Shown one piece after another: positions 1 to 6,995 of a DNA stretch of 28,400 nt (position 1 is its first letter; each line of letters opens with the position of its first letter). The stretch spans positions 1-28,400 of the forward strand of contig CAKSEY010000028.1 of the NCBI GenBank assembly GCA_934448295.1, read 5' to 3'. The DNA comes from an uncultured Oscillospiraceae bacterium (GTDB taxonomy: Bacteria; Bacillota; Clostridia; Oscillospirales; Ruminococcaceae). Made by a program: the position numbers and the translations under genes. Under the pieces are notes generated by a model, which saw only the letters and a program-made list of their open reading frames with translations, ran no database searches and had not been told where the DNA came from.

Positions 1-1
1 G

Positions 2-75
2 CGACCTGGATGGGACTCGAACCCACGACCTCCGCCGTGACAGGGCGGCGTTCTAACCAACTGAACTACCAGGCC
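2..75 (-). tRNA. tRNA-Asp (GTC)
   Basis: Read on the minus strand the segment folds as a complete cloverleaf. The acceptor stem is GGCCTGG with CCAGGTC (one G-T pair), the discriminator is G, the anticodon loop is CTGTCAC giving anticodon GTC, and the T-loop is TTCGAGT. Position 1 would be the first C of the CCA end, so the window cuts directly after the tRNA. It is the second tRNA from a promoter at 226-254. Confidence 0.95.
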
Positions 76-78
76 ATA

Positions 79-154
79 TGGTGGAAGTTATAGGGCTCGA
101 ACCTATGACCCTCTGCTTGTAAGGCAGATGCTCTCCCAGCTGAGCTAAACTTCC
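79..154 (-). tRNA. tRNA-Val (TAC)
   Basis: Minus-strand cloverleaf with acceptor stem GGAAGTT/AACTTCC, D-arm TAGCTCAGCTGGGAGAGC, anticodon loop CTTACAA (anticodon TAC) and T-arm ATAGG-TTCGAGC-CCTAT. The CCA end is encoded (TGG on the plus strand at 79-81). It lies 3 bases from tRNA-Asp and is transcribed before it. Confidence 0.96.
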
Positions 155-225
155 ACATTTAGGAATCGCTTTCGAAGTTCGTATCTTTCGTTTCGTTTTC
201 GTGTCTCTCGTCAAGCGACTTCTAT

Positions 226-254
226 ATTATACACTCTCAAAGGCGATTTGTCAA
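226..254 (-). promoter_or_regulatory. sigma-A promoter for the tRNA pair
   Basis: On the minus strand TTGACA (254-249) and TATAAT (231-226) are separated by exactly 17 bases, a perfect consensus promoter. Transcription would start near 219 and run into tRNA-Val and tRNA-Asp. No convincing terminator separates it from hslO upstream; only a short A/T-only hairpin lies near 257-272, so some read-through is possible. Confidence 0.85.
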
Positions 255-273
255 GCGTTTTTTGAAAAAAACT

Positions 274-1155
274 TTAATTTTTTTGTTCTTTGAGCAACTT
301 GACTATTTCATCTGTTGAAAACTCGTATTTCTTATTGCAAAAGTGACAACAAACCTCGGTAGTTTTGCCCTCGTCGGCGAGCTTCTGGAGCTCTTTCTTG
401 CCCAGGCTGAGCAGTATCCTCTCCGTTCTCTCCCTTGAACAGTCGCAATAATACACCGCGTCCCACTGGTCGAGGATCTCCCCGCCGAGTCCCTCAAGCG
501 CGCTTACCGCGAGTTCATCGGGCTTAAGACCCTTATCCAGCAGCCCGGTTATGGATTCCATCTTATTAAGATTATCCTCTATCACCTTAACGGCGCTGTC
601 CTGCACCGGCGGAACAAGCTGGAGCATATACCCGCCCGCCGCCTTTATTGTTGCGTCCTCGTTGAACACAATGCCCAGCGCGCAGACCGTAGGTATCTGC
701 TCGCTTATAGAATAGTATGCCGTGATATCCTCCGCAATATTCCCGGAAACAAGCGGGATCTGCCCCACATAGGGCTCTTTCAGCCCCATGTCCTTTACAA
801 CGGTAAGGGAGCCTTCCGTGCCAACGCACCCCGGGACGTCAAGTCCTCCGTCCGCGCGCAGCGGGACCTGCGCCTGAGCGTTCCCCGCGCAGCACTTCAC
901 GTTGCCACGGTAGTCCGCGACCACCGTAAGAGTACCGCATGGGCCGCCGCCGTTGACCCGCAGCGTGAGCGTATCCCCTTCGTTCTTCAAAAGAGCGCCC
1001 ATTATCGCTCCCGCCGTGCACATTCTTCCCAGCGCCGCAGTGACCACCGGAGTGGACTGGTGCAGCCGCTCGATCTCCCTTACAATATCGGTGGAGTCTA
1101 TCGCCGAACATAACACGCTCCCGTCCTCTGAGAGCGCCCTGACTATTCTTCCCAT
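274..1155 (-). CDS. hslO: Hsp33 redox-regulated chaperone
   Basis: This 293-residue protein is a full-length Hsp33, a cytosolic holdase activated by oxidative unfolding. The C-terminal zinc site is visible as CDC at residues 237-239 and CHFC at 270-273, the CxC and CxxC pair that binds zinc in the reduced form and forms disulfides on oxidation. The N-terminal body contains the family's glycine-rich substrate-binding core (VNGGGPCG near 67-74). The start is supported by GGAG seven bases before ATG. It is the last gene of a yerC-methyltransferase-hslO operon, 40 bases after the methyltransferase. Extra cysteines at 88, 89 and 269 flank the usual four and may be incidental. Confidence 0.96.
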   Translation of the reverse strand: MGRIVRALSEDGSVLCSAIDSTDIVREIERLHQSTPVVTAALGRMCTAGAIMGALLKNEGDTLTLRVNGGGPCGTLTVVADYRGNVKCCAGNAQAQVPLRADGGLDVPGCVGTEGSLTVVKDMGLKEPYVGQIPLVSGNIAEDITAYYSISEQIPTVCALGIVFNEDATIKAAGGYMLQLVPPVQDSAVKVIEDNLNKMESITGLLDKGLKPDELAVSALEGLGGEILDQWDAVYYCDCSRERTERILLSLGKKELQKLADEGKTTEVCCHFCNKKYEFSTDEIVKLLKEQKN

Positions 1156-1195
1156 GTTACATCTCCATTATATTCTTTATATAGAATTGTGTGAA

Positions 1196-1933
1196 TCATT
1201 TTTTCCGCGCGCAGAACATCAGCTTGTCGCTGTCCTCCGCAGGTTCCCTGTCGGTGAGGTATTCCCGCACCTCCAGCAGCTCAAAGCCCGCCTTTTCAAG
1301 CATTGCGGTGAATTCAGCCTGAGTTGCCGCGATCTCCCGGAAGCTCTCCTCCATGCGCTCGTACAGCCCATCCTCCGCCAGCGCGAAGATGTTCAGCGAG
1401 ATATCCACGCCGTTGTCCTCCGGGTGGAATTCATTCTGCCACACGCAGTAAACGTCGTCCAGGTCGTACACGAACACATTGTCCGCAAGAATTTTTTCGT
1501 GCTTATATATAGTATTCACATCGAGCAGGAATAGCCCGCCTTTTCTCAGGTTGAGCGCCGCCGCATTGAAGCACTTCTGCATTTCTGCGGTCGAATCCAG
1601 GTGATTCACGCTGTCCAGTGTGGAAACTATGATATCCGCCTCGCCGTAGAGGTCTAGCTCCGTCATGCTCTGGCAGATGTACTGCACGCCGTCGTGCGGC
1701 TTGTTCATGGCGGCGGAAAGCATATCCGGGGACGCGTCCGCGCCGATAACGTCGAACCCCAGCGCCGCCAGCCTTGCGGTGAGATTCCCGGTGCCGCAGC
1801 CGATATCCGCGAGAAAATTCCCGCCGGAGCCGAACTTTTCTATCTTGGCGCGGTAGTACTGCGCGATATCGTCATACGGCACATTCTCCGTGAGCCTGTC
1901 GTAGACCTGCGCAAACAGCCCGTAGCCCGCCAT
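1196..1933 (-). CDS. class I SAM-dependent methyltransferase
   Basis: The 245-residue protein has the Rossmann-type SAM-binding motif I LADIGCGTGN (residues 41-50) followed by an acidic motif II region (VIGADASPDML), and VSTLDSVNHL as the post-motif loop. It resembles small-molecule or unspecified class I methyltransferases often found next to housekeeping genes in Clostridia. The methyl acceptor cannot be read from the sequence. Its ATG overlaps the yerC stop codon as TAATG (1-base overlap), which implies translational coupling. A stand-alone promoter is not visible. Confidence 0.85.
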   Translation of the reverse strand: MAGYGLFAQVYDRLTENVPYDDIAQYYRAKIEKFGSGGNFLADIGCGTGNLTARLAALGFDVIGADASPDMLSAAMNKPHDGVQYICQSMTELDLYGEADIIVSTLDSVNHLDSTAEMQKCFNAAALNLRKGGLFLLDVNTIYKHEKILADNVFVYDLDDVYCVWQNEFHPEDNGVDISLNIFALAEDGLYERMEESFREIAATQAEFTAMLEKAGFELLEVREYLTDREPAEDSDKLMFCARKK

Positions 1934-2223
1934 TACTCTTCATCTTCCTTCATGCGGTCGAACACTATCTGATACCCCCCCGCCGCCTGATAATTCAGAG
2001 TTTTGTTGACCCTGGAGATGGTGGCGGTGCTGGCGCCGGTTTTCTTTACTATATCATTATATACACAGTTGTCCGTGAGGAGCCTTGCCACATGGAGCCT
2101 CTGGGAAATTGCCTTCAGCTCCTGCGGGGTGCAGAGATCCTCGAAAAATGCGTAACATTCCTCGACTGTTTTCAGTGAAAGGACTGCCTTGAACAGATAG
2201 TCCATGTTCTCGTCTTTCTTCAT
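1933..2223 (-). CDS. yerC: YerC/YecD family TrpR-like DNA-binding protein
   Basis: A protein of 96 residues matching the YerC/YecD family of TrpR-superfamily helix-turn-helix proteins. The characteristic stretch is TPQELKAISQRLHVARLL, followed by the recognition region YNDIVKKTGASTATISRVNK. The start chosen is the ATG at 2223, since GGAGG lies six bases before it; an in-frame ATG at 2244 has no ribosome site. It heads the operon with the methyltransferase and hslO. A 7-bp inverted repeat covers the -35 of its promoter (2360-2375), so autoregulation is plausible. The ligand, if any, is unknown. Confidence 0.88.
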   Translation of the reverse strand: MKKDENMDYLFKAVLSLKTVEECYAFFEDLCTPQELKAISQRLHVARLLTDNCVYNDIVKKTGASTATISRVNKTLNYQAAGGYQIVFDRMKEDEE

Positions 2224-2339
2224 AAAAAACCTCCATTGCCGCACGCTTTCCGTGCGATATGCGATTTTTCAGCCGGACGTCCGATATGCGCACAGATCTT
2301 CGCGCGAGGGTCGGCGGGCTGAATTTATCCCCTGCGCCT

Positions 2340-2375
2340 ATTTTATCATATTGAAGCGTAAAAGTCAAGACTTTT
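2340..2375 (-). promoter_or_regulatory. promoter and palindrome upstream of yerC
   Basis: On the minus strand TTGACT (2368-2363) and TAAAAT (2345-2340) are spaced by 17 bases. A perfect inverted repeat AAAAGTC-AA-GACTTTT (2360-2375) covers the -35 hexamer, the usual place for a repressor site. The remaining leader to 2224 is about 110 bases with no clear terminator or riboswitch fold. Confidence 0.65.
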
Positions 2376-2461
2376 GACCTTTAAAGTACAAAAAAACAGG
2401 TCAAATGCAAAAGTAAATGCAAAAAACGGGAAGCAAGACCCAAAATCAGCAGATATACTGC

Positions 2462-2491
2462 GATGGCGCAGCCGTTCAAAGCTGCGCCATC
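2462..2491 (-). terminator. hairpin ending the pyrimidine operon
   Basis: A perfect 11-bp stem (2462-2472 with 2481-2491) with an 8-base loop lies 12 bases beyond the stop codon of the last operon gene. The downstream minus-strand sequence has only a delayed T run (TGATTTT), after a second small GCAG/CTGC hairpin, so it is a weak intrinsic terminator or an mRNA 3' end stabiliser. Confidence 0.55.
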
Positions 2492-2502
2492 AAAGTTATT
2501 TA

Positions 2503-2916
2503 TTATTTCGGATATTGCTGAGGTGCCCTGCGGCAGTTCTCCAGGAGATTTATGAGCTGCGAGATCGGCACGAAGAACGCCTTTTCGCTGTCGTCCTCCA
2601 TTTCAATAACCATAAGCGCCTTGGTTCCCCAGTCGTTGACTGTGATACGGCGGATAGTGGAGCCCTTGTCAGCCTTGGTGTTGATCGACTTCAGCAGGTC
2701 GTTCATGCGGACAAAGCCGTGTATTCTGCCGCTGCTGCTCGTCCGGAAAGACAGCTTTTTTGCAAGCGGTCTTTCGATGTCGATTATTACCCTGATCTCA
2801 GTTATACCGCCGGGCAGCTCAGCCTCAGTGCGATGCACCGTGCGGAACAGCTTTGCCGGGATATATTCCTCCAGCTTTACGGTCGGCGCGCCTGCGTAGT
2901 GTTCTGAATTAGCCAT
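2503..2916 (-). CDS. small protein of unknown function, last gene of the pyrimidine operon
   Basis: A 137-residue soluble protein I do not recognise. It has no signal peptide, no membrane segment and no cysteine motif. The composition suggests an alternating beta/alpha fold, with strands such as ITEIRVIIDI and TKALMVIEMED and a C-terminal helix (PISQLINLLENC). It starts 20 bases after the aminotransferase stop, with AAGGAAGG ahead of the ATG and no promoter between, so it is very likely co-transcribed. It could be a small accessory or regulatory protein of the pathway, but its position at the end of the operon is the only functional clue. Confidence 0.75.
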   Translation of the reverse strand: MANSEHYAGAPTVKLEEYIPAKLFRTVHRTEAELPGGITEIRVIIDIERPLAKKLSFRTSSSGRIHGFVRMNDLLKSINTKADKGSTIRRITVNDWGTKALMVIEMEDDSEKAFFVPISQLINLLENCRRAPQQYPK

Positions 2917-2935
2917 GCTTCATCGATCCTTCCTT

Positions 2936-4258
2936 TTATAGAGTAGCGTCTACCTCGGTGAGAACCTCGTCCATCTTCACCATTTCCTCGCGGAGCTGCT
3001 CCGGTGTGATGATAAGCGGCGGGCAAACAAGGATCATGTTCTCGTGGGAGTAGGTCATGAACTTCTTAGCCTTGAGCTTTCCGATGATACCGCCCATCAC
3101 GCCGAGCTTGTCGCCGCCGTAGGGCACCAGGGGCTCCCTTGTTTCCTTGTCCTTTACCAGCTCGATAGCGGAGAACAGACCGATGTAGCGCACGTCGCCC
3201 ACGCACTTGTGCTTAGCCTTGAGCTCCTCGAGGATCTCGCCGAGCACCTTGCCGCTCTTGTTTACATTGTCGAGGATATTGCTGTCCTTGTAGTAGTTCA
3301 GGCAGGCAACTCCGGCTGCGCAGGCAAGCGGGTGTCCGCTGTATGTAAGTCCGCACTGGAGCACGTTGTCGTCAAAGTAGTCTGCGATCTTCTTGCTGAC
3401 TGCAACGCCGCCGAGCTGTACATAGCCGCAGGTAACGCCCTTTGCGAAGCTTACGATATCAGGCTTTACGCCGAAATTCTCAAACGCGAACATCTTTCCG
3501 GTGCGCCCGAATCCCGCCATTACCTCGTCGCATATCATCATTATGCCGAATTCGTCGCAGATCTTACGAACGCCTGCGAGATAGCCCTCCGGCGGGATAA
3601 TGATGCCGTTGGAGCCGGTGATGGTCTCCATTACGATGGCTGCGACCGTGTCCGGACCCTCGTAGACGACCTGCTCGCGGAGCTTGTTCACATAGTACTC
3701 GCTGTATTCCTTCTCGCTTGCGAACGGCAGGTTATCGCGGTACATATACGGGTCGAAGAACTTCACGAAGCCGGGGATACCAGGCTCGAGCGGGTATCTT
3801 CTCGGCTCTCCGGTCAGGTTGCCTGCACCGAAGGTGGAGCCGTGGTAGCTTCTGTAACGGGAGAACACCTTTTTCCTGCCGGTGTACATTCTCGCCATCT
3901 TGATGGCGTTCTCGTTGGCGTCGGCGCCGCCGTTGGTGAAGAACACCTTGGCGATGTTGTCCGGCATGAGGTCTACCACCATCTCCGCCAGCCTGGAACG
4001 GCTCTCGCACGCGTAGCTGGGGCCCACAAAGCAGAACTTCTCCGCCTGCTCCTTTATCGCGTCGATGATGGGGCGGCAGCCGAAGCCCACGTTCAGGTTA
4101 ACGAGCTGGCTGGACATATCGGTGTAGCGGTTCCCGTCGTAATCCCAGAAGTAAATGCCCTCGCCGCGCTCCACGGGGATAGGGTTCAGACCGCCCTGCT
4201 TTGACCAGGACTGTAAATTGTACTTGGTGTGATTGGTTTTGATCTCAGTTGCATTCAT
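2936..4258 (-). CDS. class III aminotransferase, probable beta-alanine transaminase
   Basis: A 440-residue PLP-dependent class III (omega) aminotransferase. Visible features are the PLP-phosphate loop NGGADANENAIK (109-120), the ring-stacking motif SYHG (137-140), the PLP pyridine contact Asp in ICDEVMAGFGRTG (Asp244) and the Schiff-base lysine Lys273 in SFAKGV. Family members use beta-alanine, 4-aminobutyrate, taurine or similar omega-amino acids. Its place in an operon that would make beta-alanine from uracil argues for beta-alanine to malonate semialdehyde, the role called PydD in described extended pyrimidine pathways. Whether pyruvate or 2-oxoglutarate is the amino acceptor cannot be told. 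Its start overlaps the end of pucR by 14 bases. Confidence 0.85.
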   Translation of the reverse strand: MNATEIKTNHTKYNLQSWSKQGGLNPIPVERGEGIYFWDYDGNRYTDMSSQLVNLNVGFGCRPIIDAIKEQAEKFCFVGPSYACESRSRLAEMVVDLMPDNIAKVFFTNGGADANENAIKMARMYTGRKKVFSRYRSYHGSTFGAGNLTGEPRRYPLEPGIPGFVKFFDPYMYRDNLPFASEKEYSEYYVNKLREQVVYEGPDTVAAIVMETITGSNGIIIPPEGYLAGVRKICDEFGIMMICDEVMAGFGRTGKMFAFENFGVKPDIVSFAKGVTCGYVQLGGVAVSKKIADYFDDNVLQCGLTYSGHPLACAAGVACLNYYKDSNILDNVNKSGKVLGEILEELKAKHKCVGDVRYIGLFSAIELVKDKETREPLVPYGGDKLGVMGGIIGKLKAKKFMTYSHENMILVCPPLIITPEQLREEMVKMDEVLTEVDATL

Positions 4259-5456
4259 AAGAATCGTCCTCCATTATCAGCTTTGAGTTTTCCATGTTGA
4301 GCAGTTCCTTTGCCCGGAAAGCCAGAAGCAGATTCATTTTATCCTCGTCGCTGAAGCTGCTGCCGAGAAGTTCGCGTATCTGTTTCAGCTTGTAGTTCAC
4401 CGTGTTCCGGTGAACGCCGAAGATATCCGCGACCTCCTTTACGCTGCAGTCGTTCTCGAAGTAGCAGCGCAGCAGCTCCGCGCAGTCGGTGTTGTTCTTG
4501 GCGTCGTAGTCCAGCAGTTTTCCGATGGTGCTGTCAACGTAATCCGAGAGGATACGCGAACTTTCCACGCCGAAAAGCAGCTTGTAAACGCCGATGTCGT
4601 GATAGTGCATTACCGTGGCTTTCTTCATAGCCGCAAGCCTCATGGCGGAGACCGCCTCGTGGTAGCAGGAATGTATCCCGTCATAGCCAAGTCCGGTATC
4701 CGAAATGCCGATGTGCACTCCCACCGGCTCGGCGTAGTTCTCAGTGACCGCCGCCGCAAGCTGTTCGGCAAGCTTTCCCGCCTCCTGCAGGGAGAAGTGC
4801 TGCCGGACGATTACCAGGTAGTTCTCCTGAATGAAAATGCAGGAGGGATACTGCGTGCTGGCGCATATCTTCCGCACCAGGAATCTCATGCTGCGCCATT
4901 CGTCGCCGCTGCCTGGCTTGTCCGGGTGGGAAAGCTCCGCCGCCAGCAGCGTGTAGCCGCTCACGTCATGGAAGCCCCGCCGCTCCAGCACCGGCGCGTA
5001 GCCGTCCCGCTGACCGGGCGAGAAGAACAGGTTCCGGAAAGCCCCGGCAAGGCTGGTCTCGCTCTCCTCGTTGCTGACTATCCTGTGGCAGAAGTCGTAG
5101 GTCAGGTCGATAAGCCTTACAGTCCACGGGACCACGAACAGCGGCAGCGCGCTGCGCTCGCAGTATTCCGCGACCTCCCTGGGGACGGCGTTTATGTACG
5201 GCCCGATATTCACGACGATACCGGCGACGTTCCTTTCTCTGAGAGAACGTGCGAAATCCAGCAGCCAGCCGCTTCCCTTATGCCCGATACCGGTGGTGAA
5301 AACCAGCTCGTTTCCGTGCATGAAGTCCGGCACCTCGCTGTCCTCAACGATATGCACCCAGCGGACGTAGTTCTCCATTCCCGCCTTTCCGGCGATGAGC
5401 TTCATGCCGTAGGTCTTTTCGGCGTTCGCACATATTCTTGCAAGAGTGATAGCCAT
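4245..5456 (-). CDS. pucR: PucR-family transcriptional regulator
   Basis: A 403-residue regulator with the N-terminal PucR ligand-sensing domain (ITLARICANAEK through roughly residue 130), a central GGDEF-like/CdaR-type region and a C-terminal PucR helix-turn-helix (CSVKEVADIFGVHRNTVNYKLKQI). PucR-type proteins commonly activate purine or other nitrogen-catabolic genes in response to a pathway metabolite. The start is set at the ATG at 5456 because GGAGG lies six bases upstream; a GTG six bases earlier overlaps that site. It sits inside the operon it probably controls, 19 bases after preA and overlapping the aminotransferase start. The candidate binding sites are the TGTGC-N4/5-GCACA palindromes near 12.5, 14.1 and 15.4 kb. 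Confidence 0.9.
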   Translation of the reverse strand: MAITLARICANAEKTYGMKLIAGKAGMENYVRWVHIVEDSEVPDFMHGNELVFTTGIGHKGSGWLLDFARSLRERNVAGIVVNIGPYINAVPREVAEYCERSALPLFVVPWTVRLIDLTYDFCHRIVSNEESETSLAGAFRNLFFSPGQRDGYAPVLERRGFHDVSGYTLLAAELSHPDKPGSGDEWRSMRFLVRKICASTQYPSCIFIQENYLVIVRQHFSLQEAGKLAEQLAAAVTENYAEPVGVHIGISDTGLGYDGIHSCYHEAVSAMRLAAMKKATVMHYHDIGVYKLLFGVESSRILSDYVDSTIGKLLDYDAKNNTDCAELLRCYFENDCSVKEVADIFGVHRNTVNYKLKQIRELLGSSFSDEDKMNLLLAFRAKELLNMENSKLIMEDDSYECN

Positions 5457-5475
5457 AAACACCCTCCTTTCGGAT

Positions 5476-6957
5476 TTATCTTCCGGGCTTCTTCACCCGG
5501 CGGCTGTGGGATATCGAGCCGGTGGGACAGACGAGGGTGCAAAGCAGGCAGCCGACGCATTTTCCGCCGGAAAGCCGCGGTTTTCTGTCCTCGCCCATGA
5601 CTATTGCCTGATGTCCGCCGTCCATGCAGGAGACGTAACATCTTCCGCAGCCAGCGCAGCTTTCCTTGTCGAATATCGGATAAACCACCGTGCTGCGGTC
5701 AAGGTCGTCCGCCGGGACTACGTTCGCAAGCGCCGTCCCGGTGAGCTCGCCGAGCCTTTCCATGCCCTTTGATTCAAGATACGCTTTCGTTCCCGATATA
5801 AGGTCGTCGATTATGCGGTAGCCGTACTGCATGACCGCCGTGGTTATCTGGATATTCGTGCAGCCAAGCGCGATAAATTCCAGCGCGTCGTGCCAGCTCT
5901 CGATTCCTCCGATACCGCTCAGCGGGATTCCGGAAAGCTCCGGGCAGACCGCCATATCGTGAATGAACCGCAGCGCTATCGGCTTCACCGCCTTACCGGA
6001 ATACCCGGAAACGGAGCACTTCCCGTTTACGCCGGGGCAGGAGACCATCGTGTCAAGGTCGATACGCGTGAGGCTCTTTACCGTGTTTATCGCGGCGATA
6101 CCGTCCGCGCCGCCCTCTTTCGCGGCTATCGCGGGGACCTCCATGTTGCCGATGTTCGGGGTCATTTTCGCCAGCACCGGGAGCTTCGTCCCGCGCTTTG
6201 CCGCGGCGGTATAGGCTCTCACAAGCTCCGGATTCTGCCCGACGTCGCTGCCGAGTCCCTCCCCCACCATCTGCGGGCAGGAGAAGTTGCACTCAATGAT
6301 GTCGCAGCCCGCCTCCTCGCTGAGCCTTGCAAGCTCCGTCCATTCCTCCTCGGTGCTGCCCATGATGGAGGAAACTATCACCTTTGTCGGGAAATCCTGC
6401 TTCAATCTCCGCAGTATCTCCAGGTTCTCCTTCAGCGGGTGGTCGGAGATCTGCTCCAGGTTCTTGAAGCCCACGAACGGCGTGCTTTCCTTGCCTATCG
6501 CGTCAAATCTCGGGGAGACCTCGTCCGGCTTTATGAAGCCTATGGTCTTGTAGACGATACCGCCCCAGCCGGCTTTCAGCGCGTTCGCGCACATCTCGTA
6601 GCCGCTCGCCACCACCGACGACGACAGGAAGAACGGATTCTCGCACTTCACCCCGCAGAATTCCATCGAAAGGTCTGCGGAAAGCTCCGCCTTTACCGGC
6701 TCGGGAGCCGCCGCCGCCATCTCGCGTATCTTCACGGGAGATTCGTAGTGCAGACAGGCTTTCTCGCATTCGCCGGAGCACTCCTCGCATTTGGCGGCTT
6801 CGATGTACCCGGCGCCCACGGCGGGATTCTCGAACCTCACCGCCCTGACGAACCGCGCCGGGTCGAAGCCCTCGGGGCAGCTTGCCGTGCAGGGGGCGTC
6901 AGAGCACAGCATACACCGCGCCGATTCATTGTTTAAGATTAGATTTCCGTATTTCAT
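5476..6957 (-). CDS. preA: PreA-like dihydropyrimidine dehydrogenase with N-terminal Fe-S extension
   Basis: A 493-residue iron-sulfur flavoprotein predicted to reduce uracil and thymine to dihydropyrimidines. Residues about 94-420 form the FMN TIM barrel closely resembling E. coli PreA, including NFSCPQM (224-230), GSDVGQNPELV (236-246), KMTPNIG and ISGIGGIE-like phosphate-binding segments. Two C-terminal 4Fe-4S motifs follow: Cys434/437/440/444 and Cys467/470/473/477. Residues 1-90 add a cysteine-rich segment (Cys15/18/23/27 and Cys57/60/64/68) like the start of PreT or mammalian DPD domain I, but the FAD- and NADPH-binding domains are absent and no PreT gene is in the window. AGGAGG lies seven bases before the ATG; hydA is 38 bases upstream. 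Confidence 0.9.
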   Translation of the reverse strand: MKYGNLILNNESARCMLCSDAPCTASCPEGFDPARFVRAVRFENPAVGAGYIEAAKCEECSGECEKACLHYESPVKIREMAAAAPEPVKAELSADLSMEFCGVKCENPFFLSSSVVASGYEMCANALKAGWGGIVYKTIGFIKPDEVSPRFDAIGKESTPFVGFKNLEQISDHPLKENLEILRRLKQDFPTKVIVSSIMGSTEEEWTELARLSEEAGCDIIECNFSCPQMVGEGLGSDVGQNPELVRAYTAAAKRGTKLPVLAKMTPNIGNMEVPAIAAKEGGADGIAAINTVKSLTRIDLDTMVSCPGVNGKCSVSGYSGKAVKPIALRFIHDMAVCPELSGIPLSGIGGIESWHDALEFIALGCTNIQITTAVMQYGYRIIDDLISGTKAYLESKGMERLGELTGTALANVVPADDLDRSTVVYPIFDKESCAGCGRCYVSCMDGGHQAIVMGEDRKPRLSGGKCVGCLLCTLVCPTGSISHSRRVKKPGR

Positions 6958-6995
6958 GTGATGACCTCCTGCACGAGTTTTTTAGATTTGCCCTT

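Noticed and set aside
3044..4204. Long plus-strand open frame of 386 codons
   Set aside because: It is antisense to the aminotransferase, whose motifs are unambiguous. Its low-complexity Val/Ala/His composition is typical of the mirror frame of a high-GC gene.
5476..6957. Loss of the catalytic cysteine in the dehydrogenase, since the residue before GQNPE is Val rather than the Cys of mammalian DPD
   Set aside because: From memory E. coli PreA has the same GSDVGQ sequence and is active, so this is a normal subfamily difference rather than an inactivating change.
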